From: Pseudomonas sp. PH1b
Lineage (GTDB): Bacteria > Pseudomonadota > Gammaproteobacteria > Pseudomonadales > Pseudomonadaceae
Length of the DNA stretch: 64,000 bases
Assembly: GCF_000633395.1 (NCBI RefSeq)
Contig: NZ_AYMU01000031.1
Location: 36,510-100,509, forward strand
Direction: 5' to 3'
Shown here: one piece after another, positions 8,529 to 17,677 of the stretch
Numbering within the stretch: the first letter of the stretch is position 1
Layout of the letters: each line of letters begins with the position of its first letter
Position numbers and translations under genes: made by a program
Notes under the pieces: model-generated
The model's database searches: none
What the model saw: the letters and a program-made list of their open reading frames with translations, nothing else
Told to the model about the DNA's origin: nothing

Positions 8529-8993
8529 ATGATCCGACTTGAAAGCATCCTGACCCCCGGCCGTTCCCTCGTGAACGTGCCGGGCGGCAGTAAAAAACGC
8601 GCCCTCGAACAAATTGCCAACCTGATCAGCCGCGAAGTGCCTGATCTGGAGATGCAGGATGTCTTCGAGAGCTTGATTGCCCGTGAAAAACTGGGATCCA
8701 CCGGTTTTGGCAACGGCATCGCCATTCCCCACTGCCGCCTCAAAGGCTGCGAGTCGCCCATCAGTGCCTTGATGCACCTGGACGCTCCGATCGATTTCGA
8801 CGCCATCGACGGCGCACCGGTGGACCTGCTGTTCGTCCTGCTGGTCCCGGAAGCGGCCACCGATGCACACCTGGAGCTGCTCCGGCAGATCGCCAGCATG
8901 CTCGATCGCAAGGAAGTTCGTGATCGGCTGCGCAGTGCCACCAGTAACGAAGCCTTGTATCAGGTTGTCCTGGACGAGCAAAACGGTCAGTAA
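8529..8993 (+). CDS. ptsN: PtsN, nitrogen-PTS EIIA protein
   Basis: A 154-residue EIIA-Ntr domain protein. The phosphorylated histidine is H68 in GNGIAIPHCRL, and the RxKLGSTGFG motif is intact. It receives phosphate from PtsP via PtsO and regulates potassium transport, PHB metabolism and other targets. There is no sugar transporter nearby, as usual for this regulatory branch. It starts 12 bases after hpf and ends two bases before rapZ. Confidence 0.95.
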   Translation: MIRLESILTPGRSLVNVPGGSKKRALEQIANLISREVPDLEMQDVFESLIAREKLGSTGFGNGIAIPHCRLKGCESPISALMHLDAPIDFDAIDGAPVDLLFVLLVPEAATDAHLELLRQIASMLDRKEVRDRLRSATSNEALYQVVLDEQNGQ

Positions 8994-8995
8994 TC

Positions 8996-9853
8996 ATGCG
9001 CTTGATCATCGTCAGCGGCCGCTCCGGCTCAGGTAAAAGCACCGCCCTCGATGTTCTCGAGGACCACGGCTACTACTGCATCGACAACCTGCCGGCCGGG
9101 CTGCTGCCCGAGCTTGCCGAACGCGCGCTGATTCACACCGAACTGGCCCAACCGTTGGTGGCGGTGTCCATCGACGCACGCAACCTGCCCAGCCACCTGT
9201 CGCGTTTCCCCGAGTTGCTCGAAGAAGTGCGCAGCCGGCACATCCAGTGCGATGTGCTTTATCTGGACGCCGACGAGGAGACCCTGCTCAAGCGCTTCTC
9301 GGAAACCCGTCGCCGCCACCCTCTGAGCAGTGCCAACCGTTCGCTGGCAGAAGCCATCCACGATGAAACCCAGTTGCTGGGGCCGATCGTCGATCTGGCG
9401 GACCTCAAGGTCAACACCACCAATCTGAACCTCTACCAACTGCGCGACACCATCAAGCTGCGGCTGCTGAACCAGCCCGAGCCCGGTACCGCGTTTTTGG
9501 TGGAGTCCTTCGGGTTCAAGCGCGGCATGCCGGTGGATGCCGACCTGGTGTTCGATGTGCGCTGCCTGCCCAATCCATATTGGAAACCCGAACTGCGCGC
9601 TCAATCCGGCCTGGACGCCCCGGTGGCCGAGTACCTGGCCGCGCAGCCCGATGTCGAGGAAATGTTCCAGGACATCTCCAGCTATCTGCTCAAGTGGCTG
9701 CCACGCTTTGCCGCCAGCAACCGCGCCTATGTGACCATCGCCATCGGCTGCACCGGTGGACACCACCGTTCCGTGTACCTGACCGAACGCCTGGGCCAGG
9801 TCCTGCAAAAACCCCTGAAGAACGTCCAGGTTCGCCACCGCGACCTTAGCTGA
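8996..9853 (+). CDS. rapZ: RapZ, RNase adapter / nucleotide-binding protein
   Basis: A 285-residue protein. The N-terminal P-loop is GRSGSGKST (residues 8-16), and the C-terminal domain carries the conserved GCTGGHHRSVYLTERL motif that binds glucosamine 6-phosphate in E. coli RapZ. There RapZ directs RNase E to the GlmZ sRNA; the exact target in pseudomonads is not known to me. The position between ptsN and ptsO is the conserved arrangement. Confidence 0.94.
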   Translation: MRLIIVSGRSGSGKSTALDVLEDHGYYCIDNLPAGLLPELAERALIHTELAQPLVAVSIDARNLPSHLSRFPELLEEVRSRHIQCDVLYLDADEETLLKRFSETRRRHPLSSANRSLAEAIHDETQLLGPIVDLADLKVNTTNLNLYQLRDTIKLRLLNQPEPGTAFLVESFGFKRGMPVDADLVFDVRCLPNPYWKPELRAQSGLDAPVAEYLAAQPDVEEMFQDISSYLLKWLPRFAASNRAYVTIAIGCTGGHHRSVYLTERLGQVLQKPLKNVQVRHRDLS

Positions 9854-9869
9854 AAGGATCTACCCCGCG

Positions 9870-10142
9870 ATGCCAGCTCTGGAAATTGAGATCATCAACA
9901 AACTGGGCCTGCATGCCCGAGCCTCAGCCAAATTTGTCGGCGTGGCCGGCCAGTTCCCCTGCCAGATCCGCGCCGGCAGGACCCCGGAATCCATGGTCGA
10001 CGGCAAGAGCATCATGGCCATGATGATGCTGGCCGCCGGCAAGGGCACCAAGATCCATCTGAGAACCGAAGGCGAGCAGGAACAGGAAGCGCTGGACGCG
10101 CTGGTGGCACTGATCAACAACTTCTTCGACGAAGGCGAGTAA
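9870..10142 (+). CDS. ptsO: PtsO (NPr), HPr-like phosphocarrier
   Basis: A 90-residue HPr-fold protein. The active-site histidine is H15 in LGLHARASAKFV, and the second conserved helix is DGKSIMAMMMLAA. It passes phosphate from EI-Ntr (PtsP) to PtsN. It lies 16 bases after rapZ and closes the rpoN cluster. The next gene converges from the minus strand 33 bases away. Confidence 0.95.
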   Translation: MPALEIEIINKLGLHARASAKFVGVAGQFPCQIRAGRTPESMVDGKSIMAMMMLAAGKGTKIHLRTEGEQEQEALDALVALINNFFDEGE

Positions 10143-10175
10143 CCCCGAACCGGGTACTCGCTCGCCACAAGGCAC

Positions 10176-11069
10176 TCAGGCGAGTGCCGTGTCCATCACC
10201 ATCATCAGGCAGAAACCGATACACAAGCCAAGGCTGGCCAACTTCTCATGCCCGTTGCGCCGCGACTCGGGAATCACTTCGTGAGTCACCACCAACAGCA
10301 TGGCACCCGCGGCCAGGGCCAGGCCCAATGGCAACAGCAACTCCGCCAGGCTTACCAGCCATGCGCACAACAGGGCGAAGACCGGCTCCACCAGACCTGA
10401 AGCCGCACCGATCAGGAACGCCTTGACCCGCGACATTCCCGCCCCCGCCAGCACCAGTGCAATCACCAGGCCTTCCGGTACGTCCTGCAGGGCAATGCCC
10501 ATGGCCAGGCTGTCCGCATCGGGCATGCCACCGCCGGCCGACACCCCCACCGCCATCCCTTCCGGAATGTTGTGGGCAATGATCGCAAACACAAACAGCC
10601 AGATGCGCGGGGCAATCACCGGATGCTCCGGCGTCCCTACCAGGACCTCCGGGCAGCCCCCGGAAACTTTGCGATCCACCAGAAACAGACCAAAGGCTCC
10701 CAACATGATGCCGAAGCAGATCAGACCGCTGGAACCCCAGGCAGACAACCCCAGGTCCTGGGCGGCGGCAATGCCGGGAACGATCAGTGAAAACGCCGTC
10801 GCCGCCAGCATCACACCAGCACCGAAACCCAGCAGAGTGTCACTCACGGCGATTGGCATCCTGCGGATCACCAGCACCGGGACCGCCCCCAGCGCCGTGC
10901 CCAGGGCGCAGATAGATCCACCCTGCAATGCACGCAGCAGTCGTGGCTCCAGGTCAAGCCAGCTCAGCCCTTGAGCCACCAGCAATGCGGTGCCCGCCAA
11001 CAGCAACAGCGAACCGAAGGCATAACGAAACATCCGTCCGCTGCTGATCGCCAGTGTTTCAGTGCCCAT
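10176..11069 (-). CDS. ZIP-family divalent metal transporter
   Basis: A 297-residue membrane protein with about eight helices. The metal-binding helices carry HNIPEG (about 167-172) and QDVPEG (about 195-200), and THEVIPESRR lies near residue 265, all diagnostic of the GufA-type ZIP family importing zinc, iron or manganese. It is the last gene of the fagA-fumC-orfX-sodA transcription unit, 33 bases after sodA, so it may supply manganese to SodA or be iron-controlled with it. The substrate is not certain. Confidence 0.88.
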   Translation of the reverse strand: MGTETLAISSGRMFRYAFGSLLLLAGTALLVAQGLSWLDLEPRLLRALQGGSICALGTALGAVPVLVIRRMPIAVSDTLLGFGAGVMLAATAFSLIVPGIAAAQDLGLSAWGSSGLICFGIMLGAFGLFLVDRKVSGGCPEVLVGTPEHPVIAPRIWLFVFAIIAHNIPEGMAVGVSAGGGMPDADSLAMGIALQDVPEGLVIALVLAGAGMSRVKAFLIGAASGLVEPVFALLCAWLVSLAELLLPLGLALAAGAMLLVVTHEVIPESRRNGHEKLASLGLCIGFCLMMVMDTALA

Positions 11070-11102
11070 AGTCGGCCTTAGATCTTGTTTTGAGGGAGAG
11101 GA

Positions 11103-11714
11103 TCAGGCCATCGCGGCCTGGTAGCGTTGGGCAACTTCCGGCCAATTGATCACGTTGTAGAAGGCATTGATGTATTCCGGCCTACGGTTCTGATAACGCA
11201 GATAGTAGGCGTGCTCCCACACGTCCAGGCCGAGAATCGGGGTATTGCCATTCATCAGCGGGCTGTCTTGGTTGCCGCTGCTCTCCACCACCAGTTTTTT
11301 CTCCGGGGTCACGCTGAGCCAGGCCCAGCCACTGCCGAAACGGGTCAACGCAGCCTTGGTGAACGACTCCTTGAACCGCTCGAAACCGCCCAACTGCTGC
11401 TCGATCGCCTGGCCCAGCGGGCCATCCGGCTTGCCACCACCGGCGGGAGTCATGACCGCCCAGAACAATGAGTGGTTGGCATGGCCGCCCCCCTGGTTGA
11501 TCACCGCAGCGCGCAGTTGCTCCGGCAAGTACTGCACGCTGGCCACCAGTTTTTCCACCTCCCAGCCTGCCCACTCGGTGCCCTCCACCGCCGCATTGAG
11601 GTTGTTGATGTAGGTCTGGTGGTGCTTGCTGTAATGAATCTCCATGGTTTGCGCATCGATGTGCGGTTCCAGGGCGTCGTAGGCGTAAGGCAAGGCAGGC
11701 AAGGTAAAGGACAT
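11103..11714 (-). CDS. sodA: Superoxide dismutase, manganese type
   Basis: A 203-residue Mn/Fe superoxide dismutase. Visible ligand motifs are the first helix histidine in IHYSKHHQTYINNL, GGGHANHSLFW, and DVWEHAYYLRYQ. The glycine-glutamine pair in SGNQDSPL favours the Mn form, as does its place in the iron-starvation fumC-sodA operon. I start at MSFTLPALPYAYD; the frame is open for 225 more bases but that overlaps orfX. Confidence 0.95.
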   Translation of the reverse strand: MSFTLPALPYAYDALEPHIDAQTMEIHYSKHHQTYINNLNAAVEGTEWAGWEVEKLVASVQYLPEQLRAAVINQGGGHANHSLFWAVMTPAGGGKPDGPLGQAIEQQLGGFERFKESFTKAALTRFGSGWAWLSVTPEKKLVVESSGNQDSPLMNGNTPILGLDVWEHAYYLRYQNRRPEYINAFYNVINWPEVAQRYQAAMA

Positions 11715-11715
11715 A

Positions 11716-12165
11716 TCAGTGCACTCCATGTAAGGGGCTGTCGGGGGACGCGCTGTCCAGGGACAAGCGCGCGACGTTGCTGTCCAGCAAGCGGTGAGTA
11801 CGGGGGTATTCGCCGTGGTCACCGATGAAGTTGAGCAGCTCGACGTAGGTCTTGCTGCTCTGGCGCAGGGCGGCCTCCCGCAGTGCCAGGGGCAGGCGGC
11901 TGTCCTGCATGGTCTGCAACAGACGCTGGTGGATCGCACAGAGGTATTCCGCGCTCTCCTCCGGCTGGTTCAGGCGCAAATGCAGGTCTGCCAGGTTGTG
12001 ATGGGAGATCACACAGGCTGCCACCGCTTCGTCGGGATTCGACCAGCGCTCGAACAACACCTGGGCCAGGGCCAGCGCCTGCAGGTAGAACTCGCGGGCA
12101 TCCACCAGTTCGCCTTGCATGAACAGGCGGTTGGCCCTTTCGATCGTGCGTTTCCAGTGCTCCAT
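11716..12165 (-). CDS. OrfX, small helical protein of the fumC-sodA operon
   Basis: A 149-residue protein that is helical and TPR-like in pattern (RANRLFMQGELVDAREFYLQALALAQ, HHNLADLHLRLNQPEESAEYL) with no signal peptide or membrane segment. It corresponds by position to orfX of the P. aeruginosa fagA-fumC-orfX-sodA operon, whose function is not known to me. It sits 27 bases after fumC and directly before sodA, so it is surely co-expressed under iron limitation. Confidence 0.85.
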   Translation of the reverse strand: MEHWKRTIERANRLFMQGELVDAREFYLQALALAQVLFERWSNPDEAVAACVISHHNLADLHLRLNQPEESAEYLCAIHQRLLQTMQDSRLPLALREAALRQSSKTYVELLNFIGDHGEYPRTHRLLDSNVARLSLDSASPDSPLHGVH

Positions 12166-12192
12166 GGTGAGCCTCCAAAGCGGTGTCGAGGG

Positions 12193-13569
12193 TTACACGC
12201 CGCCCGCGGTGAGTTTTTCCGGATCCAGCAGGATCTCCAGCTGGCTGCGTGGCAGGTCGGTGTGTTCAAGTGCCACGTCGATCACCGGGCGACCTTGCTT
12301 GTAGGCGGTCTTGGCGATCTCGGCGGCCTTCTGGTAGCCGATGATCGGGTTCAGGGCCGTGACCAGGATCGGATTGCGCGACAGCGCTTCCTTGAGCTTG
12401 GGCTCATTGACCTTGAAGCTGGCGATGGCCTTGTCCGCCAGCAGGCGGCTGGAGTTGGCCAGCAACTCGATGCTGCTCAAGAGGTTCTGGGCGATGATCG
12501 GCAGCATCACGTTGAGTTCGAAGTTGCCCGATTGCCCGGCCACAGTGATGGTGCTGTCGTTGCCGATAACCTGGGCGGCGACCATCGCCGTGGCTTCCGG
12601 AATCACCGGGTTGACCTTGCCCGGCATGATCGAGGAGCCCGGCTGCAGGCCTTCCAGCTCGATTTCACCCAGCCCCGCCAATGGGCCGGAGTTCATCCAG
12701 CGCAGGTCGTTGGCGATCTTCATCAATGACACGGCCGTGGCCTTGAGCTGCCCAGACACTGTCACGGCGGTGTCCTGGGAGCCAATCAGGGCGAACAGGT
12801 TCTTGCCCGGCGTGAATTGCACCTGGGTCAGCTTGCTCAGTTGCTGGCTGAAACGCCCGGCGAATTCCGGGTGGGCGTTGATCCCGGTTCCTACGGCGGT
12901 GCCGCCCTGGGCCAGGGATTGCAGGCTCGGCAGCAGATCCTGCAGGTGGCTGATGTTGGCCTTGAGCTGCTGCGCCCAGCCTTCCAGCACCTGGCTCATG
13001 CGCACCGGCATGGCATCCATCAGGTGGGTACGGCCGGTCTTGATGAAGGGATGGACCTGCACCGCCTTGCGCTCGATGACCTCCACCAGGTGCACCAGTG
13101 CCGGCAGCAGTTGCTCGTGCAGCGTCAAAGCTGCGCTGACGTGGATGGTGGTCGGGATGATGTCGTTGCTGCTCTGGCCACAGTTGACGTGGTCGTTGGG
13201 GTTGACCGGCTCGCCCAGCAGGCGCGTGGCCAGGGTGGCCAGCACTTCATTGGCGTTCATGTTGGAACTGGTACCGGAACCGGTCTGGAAGATATCCACC
13301 GGGAAGTGCTGCATGAAGTCGCCCTCCAGCAGGCCCTGGGCGGCATCGACGATGGCTTTGCCCTGGGCTTCGCTGATCTGCCCGAGTTCGACGTTGGCCC
13401 GGGCCGCGGCCGCCTTGGCCAGGATCAGGGCCCGAATGAAGGCCGCCGGCATGCGTTGGCCGCTGATGGGAAAGTTGTCCACCGCGCGCTGGGTCTGGGC
13501 GCCGTACAGGGCCAGTTCCGGTACCTGCAGTTCGCCCATGCTGTCGCGTTCGATACGGGTATTACTCAT
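12193..13569 (-). CDS. fumC: Class II fumarase, iron-independent
   Basis: A 458-residue fumarase C. The superfamily signature GSSIMPGKVNP is at about 315-325, and TGSGTSSNMNANEV and GRTHLMDAMPVRM substrate motifs are present. It hydrates fumarate in the TCA cycle without an iron-sulfur cluster, so it replaces class I fumarase when iron is short. It overlaps the end of fagA by eight bases and lies under the Fur-box cluster. Confidence 0.96.
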   Translation of the reverse strand: MSNTRIERDSMGELQVPELALYGAQTQRAVDNFPISGQRMPAAFIRALILAKAAAARANVELGQISEAQGKAIVDAAQGLLEGDFMQHFPVDIFQTGSGTSSNMNANEVLATLATRLLGEPVNPNDHVNCGQSSNDIIPTTIHVSAALTLHEQLLPALVHLVEVIERKAVQVHPFIKTGRTHLMDAMPVRMSQVLEGWAQQLKANISHLQDLLPSLQSLAQGGTAVGTGINAHPEFAGRFSQQLSKLTQVQFTPGKNLFALIGSQDTAVTVSGQLKATAVSLMKIANDLRWMNSGPLAGLGEIELEGLQPGSSIMPGKVNPVIPEATAMVAAQVIGNDSTITVAGQSGNFELNVMLPIIAQNLLSSIELLANSSRLLADKAIASFKVNEPKLKEALSRNPILVTALNPIIGYQKAAEIAKTAYKQGRPVIDVALEHTDLPRSQLEILLDPEKLTAGGV

Positions 13570-13957
13570 CGGGAAATCCTTGCACCAGTTCTATCAGGGG
13601 AATGGAAGGCAGCAGCGAGCAGGTCGCCAGCTGCCAGGCATGGCTTTGCCAGCGCTTGAGCCGGCATTGGCACAGTGACAATCGCTCCATGTCGCGAAGC
13701 GGGCGCCAGGCCTGGTCCAGGCACTGGCTGCGCCAATGCCAGGGCAATGCGGTATCGGTAGCGGTATCGATCAACAAACGAAAGGAGGTTTCGGCGACAG
13801 TCCAGGCTGACATGGCGGTGCAACACGCCAGGTAGCGGCCTTCGGCGAGGTAATGCTCGATCAGACGGGGCTCGTCCGGTTCCAGTGCGCAACGGATCTG
13901 GCGGCTCATCCAGCGCCAGCTTTCGAGGTAAGGCTGCTCGTGCAAGGCAGAACTCAT
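13562..13957 (-). CDS. fagA: FagA, Fur-associated small protein
   Basis: A 131-residue soluble protein without an obvious catalytic motif. It contains several Cys and Trp residues (YLACCTAMSAWTVAE, WQSHAWQLATCSLLP). It is first in the operon, directly behind the Fur-like operators, exactly where fagA lies in P. aeruginosa. Its molecular role is unknown to me. Confidence 0.85.
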   Translation of the reverse strand: MSSALHEQPYLESWRWMSRQIRCALEPDEPRLIEHYLAEGRYLACCTAMSAWTVAETSFRLLIDTATDTALPWHWRSQCLDQAWRPLRDMERLSLCQCRLKRWQSHAWQLATCSLLPSIPLIELVQGFPDE

Positions 13958-13972
13958 GACCTGGGCTCATTG

Positions 13973-14014
13973 AATAATGATTTTCATTATTAAATGATAT
14001 TGAGAATCAAATCA
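13973..14014 (-). promoter_or_regulatory. Two adjacent Fur-box-like operators for the fagA-fumC-sodA operon
   Basis: AATAATGATTTTCATTATT at 13973-13991 is a near-perfect 19-bp palindrome and closely matches the Fur consensus GATAATGATAATCATTATC. A second match, GATATTGAGAATCAAATCA at 13996-14014, follows five bases further from the gene. They lie 16-57 bases before the fagA start, where Fur would block transcription when iron is plentiful. Confidence 0.88.
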
Positions 14015-14130
14015 ATCTGGCTTGTATGATTTCTGTCCACTCAAGGGGGACAGCCGCGGGAGCGGAAACACGATTGGACATCTGGCACGCACGCCCCTCC
14101 CCCCTGCCAGGATCGGAAAAGCCCAGGCAT

Positions 14131-14163
14131 AAAAAAACGCGCCACCGGCGACGGTGACGCGTT
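14131..14163 (-). terminator. Rho-independent terminator after pmbA
   Basis: Read on the minus strand, a GC-rich stem CGCGTCACC / GGTGGCGCG (one mismatch) is followed by a run of seven T. It begins about 20 bases after the pmbA stop codon and separates it from the fagA operon. Confidence 0.88.
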
Positions 14164-14183
14164 GTTTATTCCCGCCGTACCGC

Positions 14184-15530
14184 TCAGCTGCCGGCGATGG
14201 TCATGCGTTCGATCAGCACCGAACCGGTGCGGATGTTGCTGCGCAGTTCCAGGTCGCTGCCCACGGCGACGATCTGCTTGAACATGTCCCGCAGATTGCC
14301 GGCAATGGTCACTTCCTGCACCGCAAACTGGATCTCGCCGTTTTCCACCCAGAACCCTGCGGCGCCGCGCGAATAATCCCCGGTGACCATGTTCAGGCCA
14401 TGCCCCATCAACTCGGTCACCAGCAGGCCACGCCCCATGCGACGCAGCAGGGCCGCCTGGTCTTCATCGCCGTGGGTGACGAACAGGTTGTGCACACCGC
14501 CTGCGTTGGCAGTACTTGGCAGGCCCAGCTTGCGCCCGGAGTAGGTGCCCAGCACATAGGACACCAGTTCACCGTCCTTGACGAATGGCTTGGCGTAAGT
14601 CGCCAGGCCATCGCCATCGAAAGCCGAGCTCCCCATGGCGCGCATCAAGTGCGGACGCTCATCGATGGTCAGCCACTCGGGAAACAGTTGCTGGCCCAGG
14701 GCGCCTTCCAGGAACGACGACTTGCGATACAGATTGCCGCCGGAGATCGCCCCGAGAAAGCTGCCGAACAGCCCACCGGCCAGTTCCGCGGAAAACAGCA
14801 CCGGCACCTCGCAGGTCGGTACCGGGCGCGCGCCCAGGCGACTGGCGGCACGCTGGGCGGCGCGCTGGCCAATGCTCGCCGGATCAGCCAGCAATTGCCC
14901 CTGGCGGTTGACGTCGTACCAGTAGTCACGCTGCATCTGCCCCTCGGCCTCGGCGATCATCACGCAGCTCAGGCTGTGGCGAGTGGACGCATAACCGCCA
15001 ATGAAACCATGGCTGTTGCCATACACCCGGCAGCCCTGGTGAGTGCTCAGGGTGGTGCCGTCGGCATTCTTGATCCGGGCATCCGCGGCAAACGCCGCCG
15101 CCTCACAGGTCAGGGCCTGCTCGATGGCCTGTTCAGGGGTGATGTCCCAGGCGTGAAACAGATCGAAATCCTGCAGGTCACGGGCCATCAATGCCGCATC
15201 GGCCAGACCCGAGGCTTCGTCTTCGGAGGTGTGCTTGGCAATGGCCAATGCCGCGGCCACGGTTTCGCGGATGGCTTCAGGGCCGCTGGCGGAAGTACTG
15301 GCCGACCCTTTGCGCTGGCCCAGATACAGGGTGATGCCAAAGCCCTGGTCGCGGTTGAACTCCACGGTCTCCACTTCCCGCTGGCGCACCGAGGTCGACA
15401 GGCCCTGCTCCAGGGATACCGCCACTTCACAGGCACTGGCTCCCTGGCGCTTGGCCTCGGCGATGATCTGCTCGACTTGCTCCTGCAGGGCCGGCAAAGC
15501 CTGTGGGCCGACGCTTTGTGCTGCACTCAT
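14184..15530 (-). CDS. pmbA: PmbA/TldE, subunit of the TldD/E metalloprotease
   Basis: A 448-residue protein of the PmbA/TldE family (ADARIKNADGTTLSTHQGCRVYGNSHGF, LFSAELAGGLFGSFLGAISG, YTSGRK-like NAGGVHNLF). It lacks a HExxH motif; in E. coli it pairs with TldD, which carries the active zinc. The heterodimer degrades unfolded peptides and processes microcin B17 and the CcdA antitoxin. I start at MSAAQSVGP, with GGAG six bases before; a longer start four codons upstream has no better site. Confidence 0.94.
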   Translation of the reverse strand: MSAAQSVGPQALPALQEQVEQIIAEAKRQGASACEVAVSLEQGLSTSVRQREVETVEFNRDQGFGITLYLGQRKGSASTSASGPEAIRETVAAALAIAKHTSEDEASGLADAALMARDLQDFDLFHAWDITPEQAIEQALTCEAAAFAADARIKNADGTTLSTHQGCRVYGNSHGFIGGYASTRHSLSCVMIAEAEGQMQRDYWYDVNRQGQLLADPASIGQRAAQRAASRLGARPVPTCEVPVLFSAELAGGLFGSFLGAISGGNLYRKSSFLEGALGQQLFPEWLTIDERPHLMRAMGSSAFDGDGLATYAKPFVKDGELVSYVLGTYSGRKLGLPSTANAGGVHNLFVTHGDEDQAALLRRMGRGLLVTELMGHGLNMVTGDYSRGAAGFWVENGEIQFAVQEVTIAGNLRDMFKQIVAVGSDLELRSNIRTGSVLIERMTIAGS

Positions 15531-15638
15531 GGTGTTCTCCACTCAAATTCTGCTTTCGATTAAGGCCGGCGAGCGACCGGGCCGGACAAGCGGCCCTAGA
15601 CTGGTTATCATGGCGGCGTTTCTTTGCGGACTGCCACC

Positions 15639-16160
15639 ATGGTTGATTCTTACGACGACTCCCTCGATGGGGAGAAAAGCAAATCCCAGGTCAAACGCGA
15701 GCTGCATGCTCTGGTTGATCTCGGCGAGCGCCTTACCACTCTCAAGCCTGACTTGCTGGCCAAACTGCCCTTGACCGACGCCATGCGCCGGGCCCTGGCG
15801 GATGCACCCAAGCACGTCGCCCATATCGCCCGTAAACGCCACCTGCAATTCATCGGCAAGCTGATGCGGGACCAGGACACCGACGCGATTCTGCAACTGC
15901 TTGATCAACTCGATGCCTCCACCCGGCAGTACAACGAACGCTTCCATAACCTGGAACGTTGGCGTGACCGCCTGATCGGCGGCGGGGACGACGTGCTGGA
16001 AAAGTTCGTCAACGACTACCCGGAAGCCGATCGCCAGCAACTGCGCTCCCTGATCCGTCAGGCCCAGCATGAGGTGGCCCATAACAAGGCGCCGGCCTCC
16101 AGCCGTAAAATCTTCAAGTACATTCGCGAGCTGGACGAGACTCAACGCGGCCTGCGCTGA
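15639..16160 (+). CDS. darP: DarP/YjgA, 50S ribosome assembly factor
   Basis: A 173-residue DUF615 protein (DSYDDSLDGEKSKSQVKREL, RKRHLQFIGKLMR, NDYPEADRQQLRSLIRQA), highly charged and helical, known in E. coli as YjgA/DarP, which assists late assembly of the large subunit. It is divergent from pmbA and converges on tldD; the pmbA-darP-tldD set is conserved in pseudomonads. I start at the ATG giving MVDSYDD; an ATG five codons earlier is less likely. Confidence 0.92.
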   Translation: MVDSYDDSLDGEKSKSQVKRELHALVDLGERLTTLKPDLLAKLPLTDAMRRALADAPKHVAHIARKRHLQFIGKLMRDQDTDAILQLLDQLDASTRQYNERFHNLERWRDRLIGGGDDVLEKFVNDYPEADRQQLRSLIRQAQHEVAHNKAPASSRKIFKYIRELDETQRGLR

Positions 16161-16169
16161 GCCCTCCAA

Positions 16170-16194
16170 GGGTGAGTTGCCCAGCAACTCACCC
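16170..16194. terminator. Bidirectional-type hairpin between darP and tldD
   Basis: A perfect 10-bp stem GGGTGAGTTG / CAACTCACCC with a five-base loop lies between two convergent genes. There is no long T-run on either side, so termination may be partly Rho-dependent. Confidence 0.65.
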
Positions 16195-16208
16195 GGCACG
16201 CCCCTCTC

Positions 16209-17651
16209 TTACGCCCCTGTTCCCCCGACGGTGATCGCATCGATCTTCAGGGTCGGCTGGCCGACGCCTACCGGCACCGATTGCCCGTCCTTGCCGCAAG
16301 TACCGACGCCGCTGTCCAGGGACAGGTCATTGCCCACCATCGACACCCGGCTCATGGCCTCGGGGCCATTGCCGATCAGGGTCGCGCCCTTGACTGGCGC
16401 AGTGATCTTGCCGTCTTCGATCAGGTAGGCCTCGCTGGTGGAGAACACGAACTTGCCGCTGGTGATGTCCACCTGGCCACCACCGAGGTTGGCGCAATAG
16501 ATGCCTTTCTTCACCGAAGCGATGATTTCCGCCGGGTCGCTTTCACCACCCAGCATGTAGGTATTGGTCATGCGCGGCATCGGCAGGTGCGCGTAAGACT
16601 CGCGACGACCGTTGCCGGTGCGGGCCACGCCCATCAGGCGGGCATTGAGCTTGTCCTGCATGTATCCCTTGAGCACGCCATTCTCGATCAGCGTGGTGCA
16701 TTCGGTCGGGGTGCCTTCATCGTCCACGCTCAAGGAGCCGCGACGCCCGGCCAGGGTGCCGTCGTCGACGATGGTGCACAGCTTGGAGGCAACCATCTCG
16801 CCCATGCGCCCGCTGTAGGCCGAACTGCCCTTGCGATTGAAGTCGCCTTCCAGGCCGTGGCCCACGGCTTCGTGCAGCAGCACTCCGGACCAGCCCGAAC
16901 CCAGCACCACTGGCAAGGTGCCAGCCGGCGCCGGAATCGCTTCGAGATTAACCAGAGCCTGGCGCAACGCTTCACGGGCATAGCCCATGGCGCGGTCTTC
17001 ACCAAGGAAATAGCGGTAGTCGGTACGCCCGCCGCCGCCGTGGCCGCCGCGCTCGCGACGGCCGTTCTGCTCGACGATGACGCTGACGTTGAAGCGCACC
17101 AGCGGCCGTACATCCGCCGCCAGGCCGCCATCGGTGGAAGCCACCAGGATCCGCTCCCAAACCCCGGCCATGCTCACGCTGACCTGCTGGATACGCGGGT
17201 CCAGAGCCCGGGTTGCCGCGTCCACACGCTTGAGCAGCTCGACCTTCTCGGCACGGGTCATGACTTCCAGGGGGTTGTCCGGCCCATAGAGTTGCGCCAC
17301 ATCCTGGCAAGTGAAGGCCTGCACAGTACCGTTCTGCCCGGCCCGGGAGATCGAACGGGCCGCACGGGCCGCCAGTCCCAGGGCTTCCAGGGTAATGGCG
17401 TTGCTGTAGGCAAAGCCGGTCTTCTCACCGGACTGAGCGCGCACCCCGACACCCTGGTCGAGGTTGAAACTGCCTTCCTTGACGATTCCGTCCTCCAGGG
17501 ACCAGGACTCGGAAATCTGTCCCTGGAAATACAGGTCGGCGGCATCGATGCCCGGGCCGGCCAGATCCCCCAGCACGCCCTGCAGGCTTTCGATGGTCAC
17601 GCCGCCAGGGGCTAGAAGGTGTTCACTGACTGAGGACAACAACCCGCTCAT
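16209..17651 (-). CDS. tldD: TldD, zinc metalloprotease subunit
   Basis: A 480-residue protein. The catalytic HExxxH motif HEAVGHGLEGD has H260, E261 and H264, which bind zinc in TldD. GGHGGGGRTDYRYF and CANLGGGQVDITSGKFVF are family hallmarks. With PmbA it forms a protease acting on unstructured peptides. I start at MSGLLSSVSEHLL; the open frame extends 294 bases upstream but overlaps the preceding hydrolase gene. It follows that gene by 26 bases. Confidence 0.95.
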   Translation of the reverse strand: MSGLLSSVSEHLLAPGGVTIESLQGVLGDLAGPGIDAADLYFQGQISESWSLEDGIVKEGSFNLDQGVGVRAQSGEKTGFAYSNAITLEALGLAARAARSISRAGQNGTVQAFTCQDVAQLYGPDNPLEVMTRAEKVELLKRVDAATRALDPRIQQVSVSMAGVWERILVASTDGGLAADVRPLVRFNVSVIVEQNGRRERGGHGGGGRTDYRYFLGEDRAMGYAREALRQALVNLEAIPAPAGTLPVVLGSGWSGVLLHEAVGHGLEGDFNRKGSSAYSGRMGEMVASKLCTIVDDGTLAGRRGSLSVDDEGTPTECTTLIENGVLKGYMQDKLNARLMGVARTGNGRRESYAHLPMPRMTNTYMLGGESDPAEIIASVKKGIYCANLGGGQVDITSGKFVFSTSEAYLIEDGKITAPVKGATLIGNGPEAMSRVSMVGNDLSLDSGVGTCGKDGQSVPVGVGQPTLKIDAITVGGTGA

Positions 17652-17677
17652 ATGCTTTGGCCTTAAATTCGTCGTAC

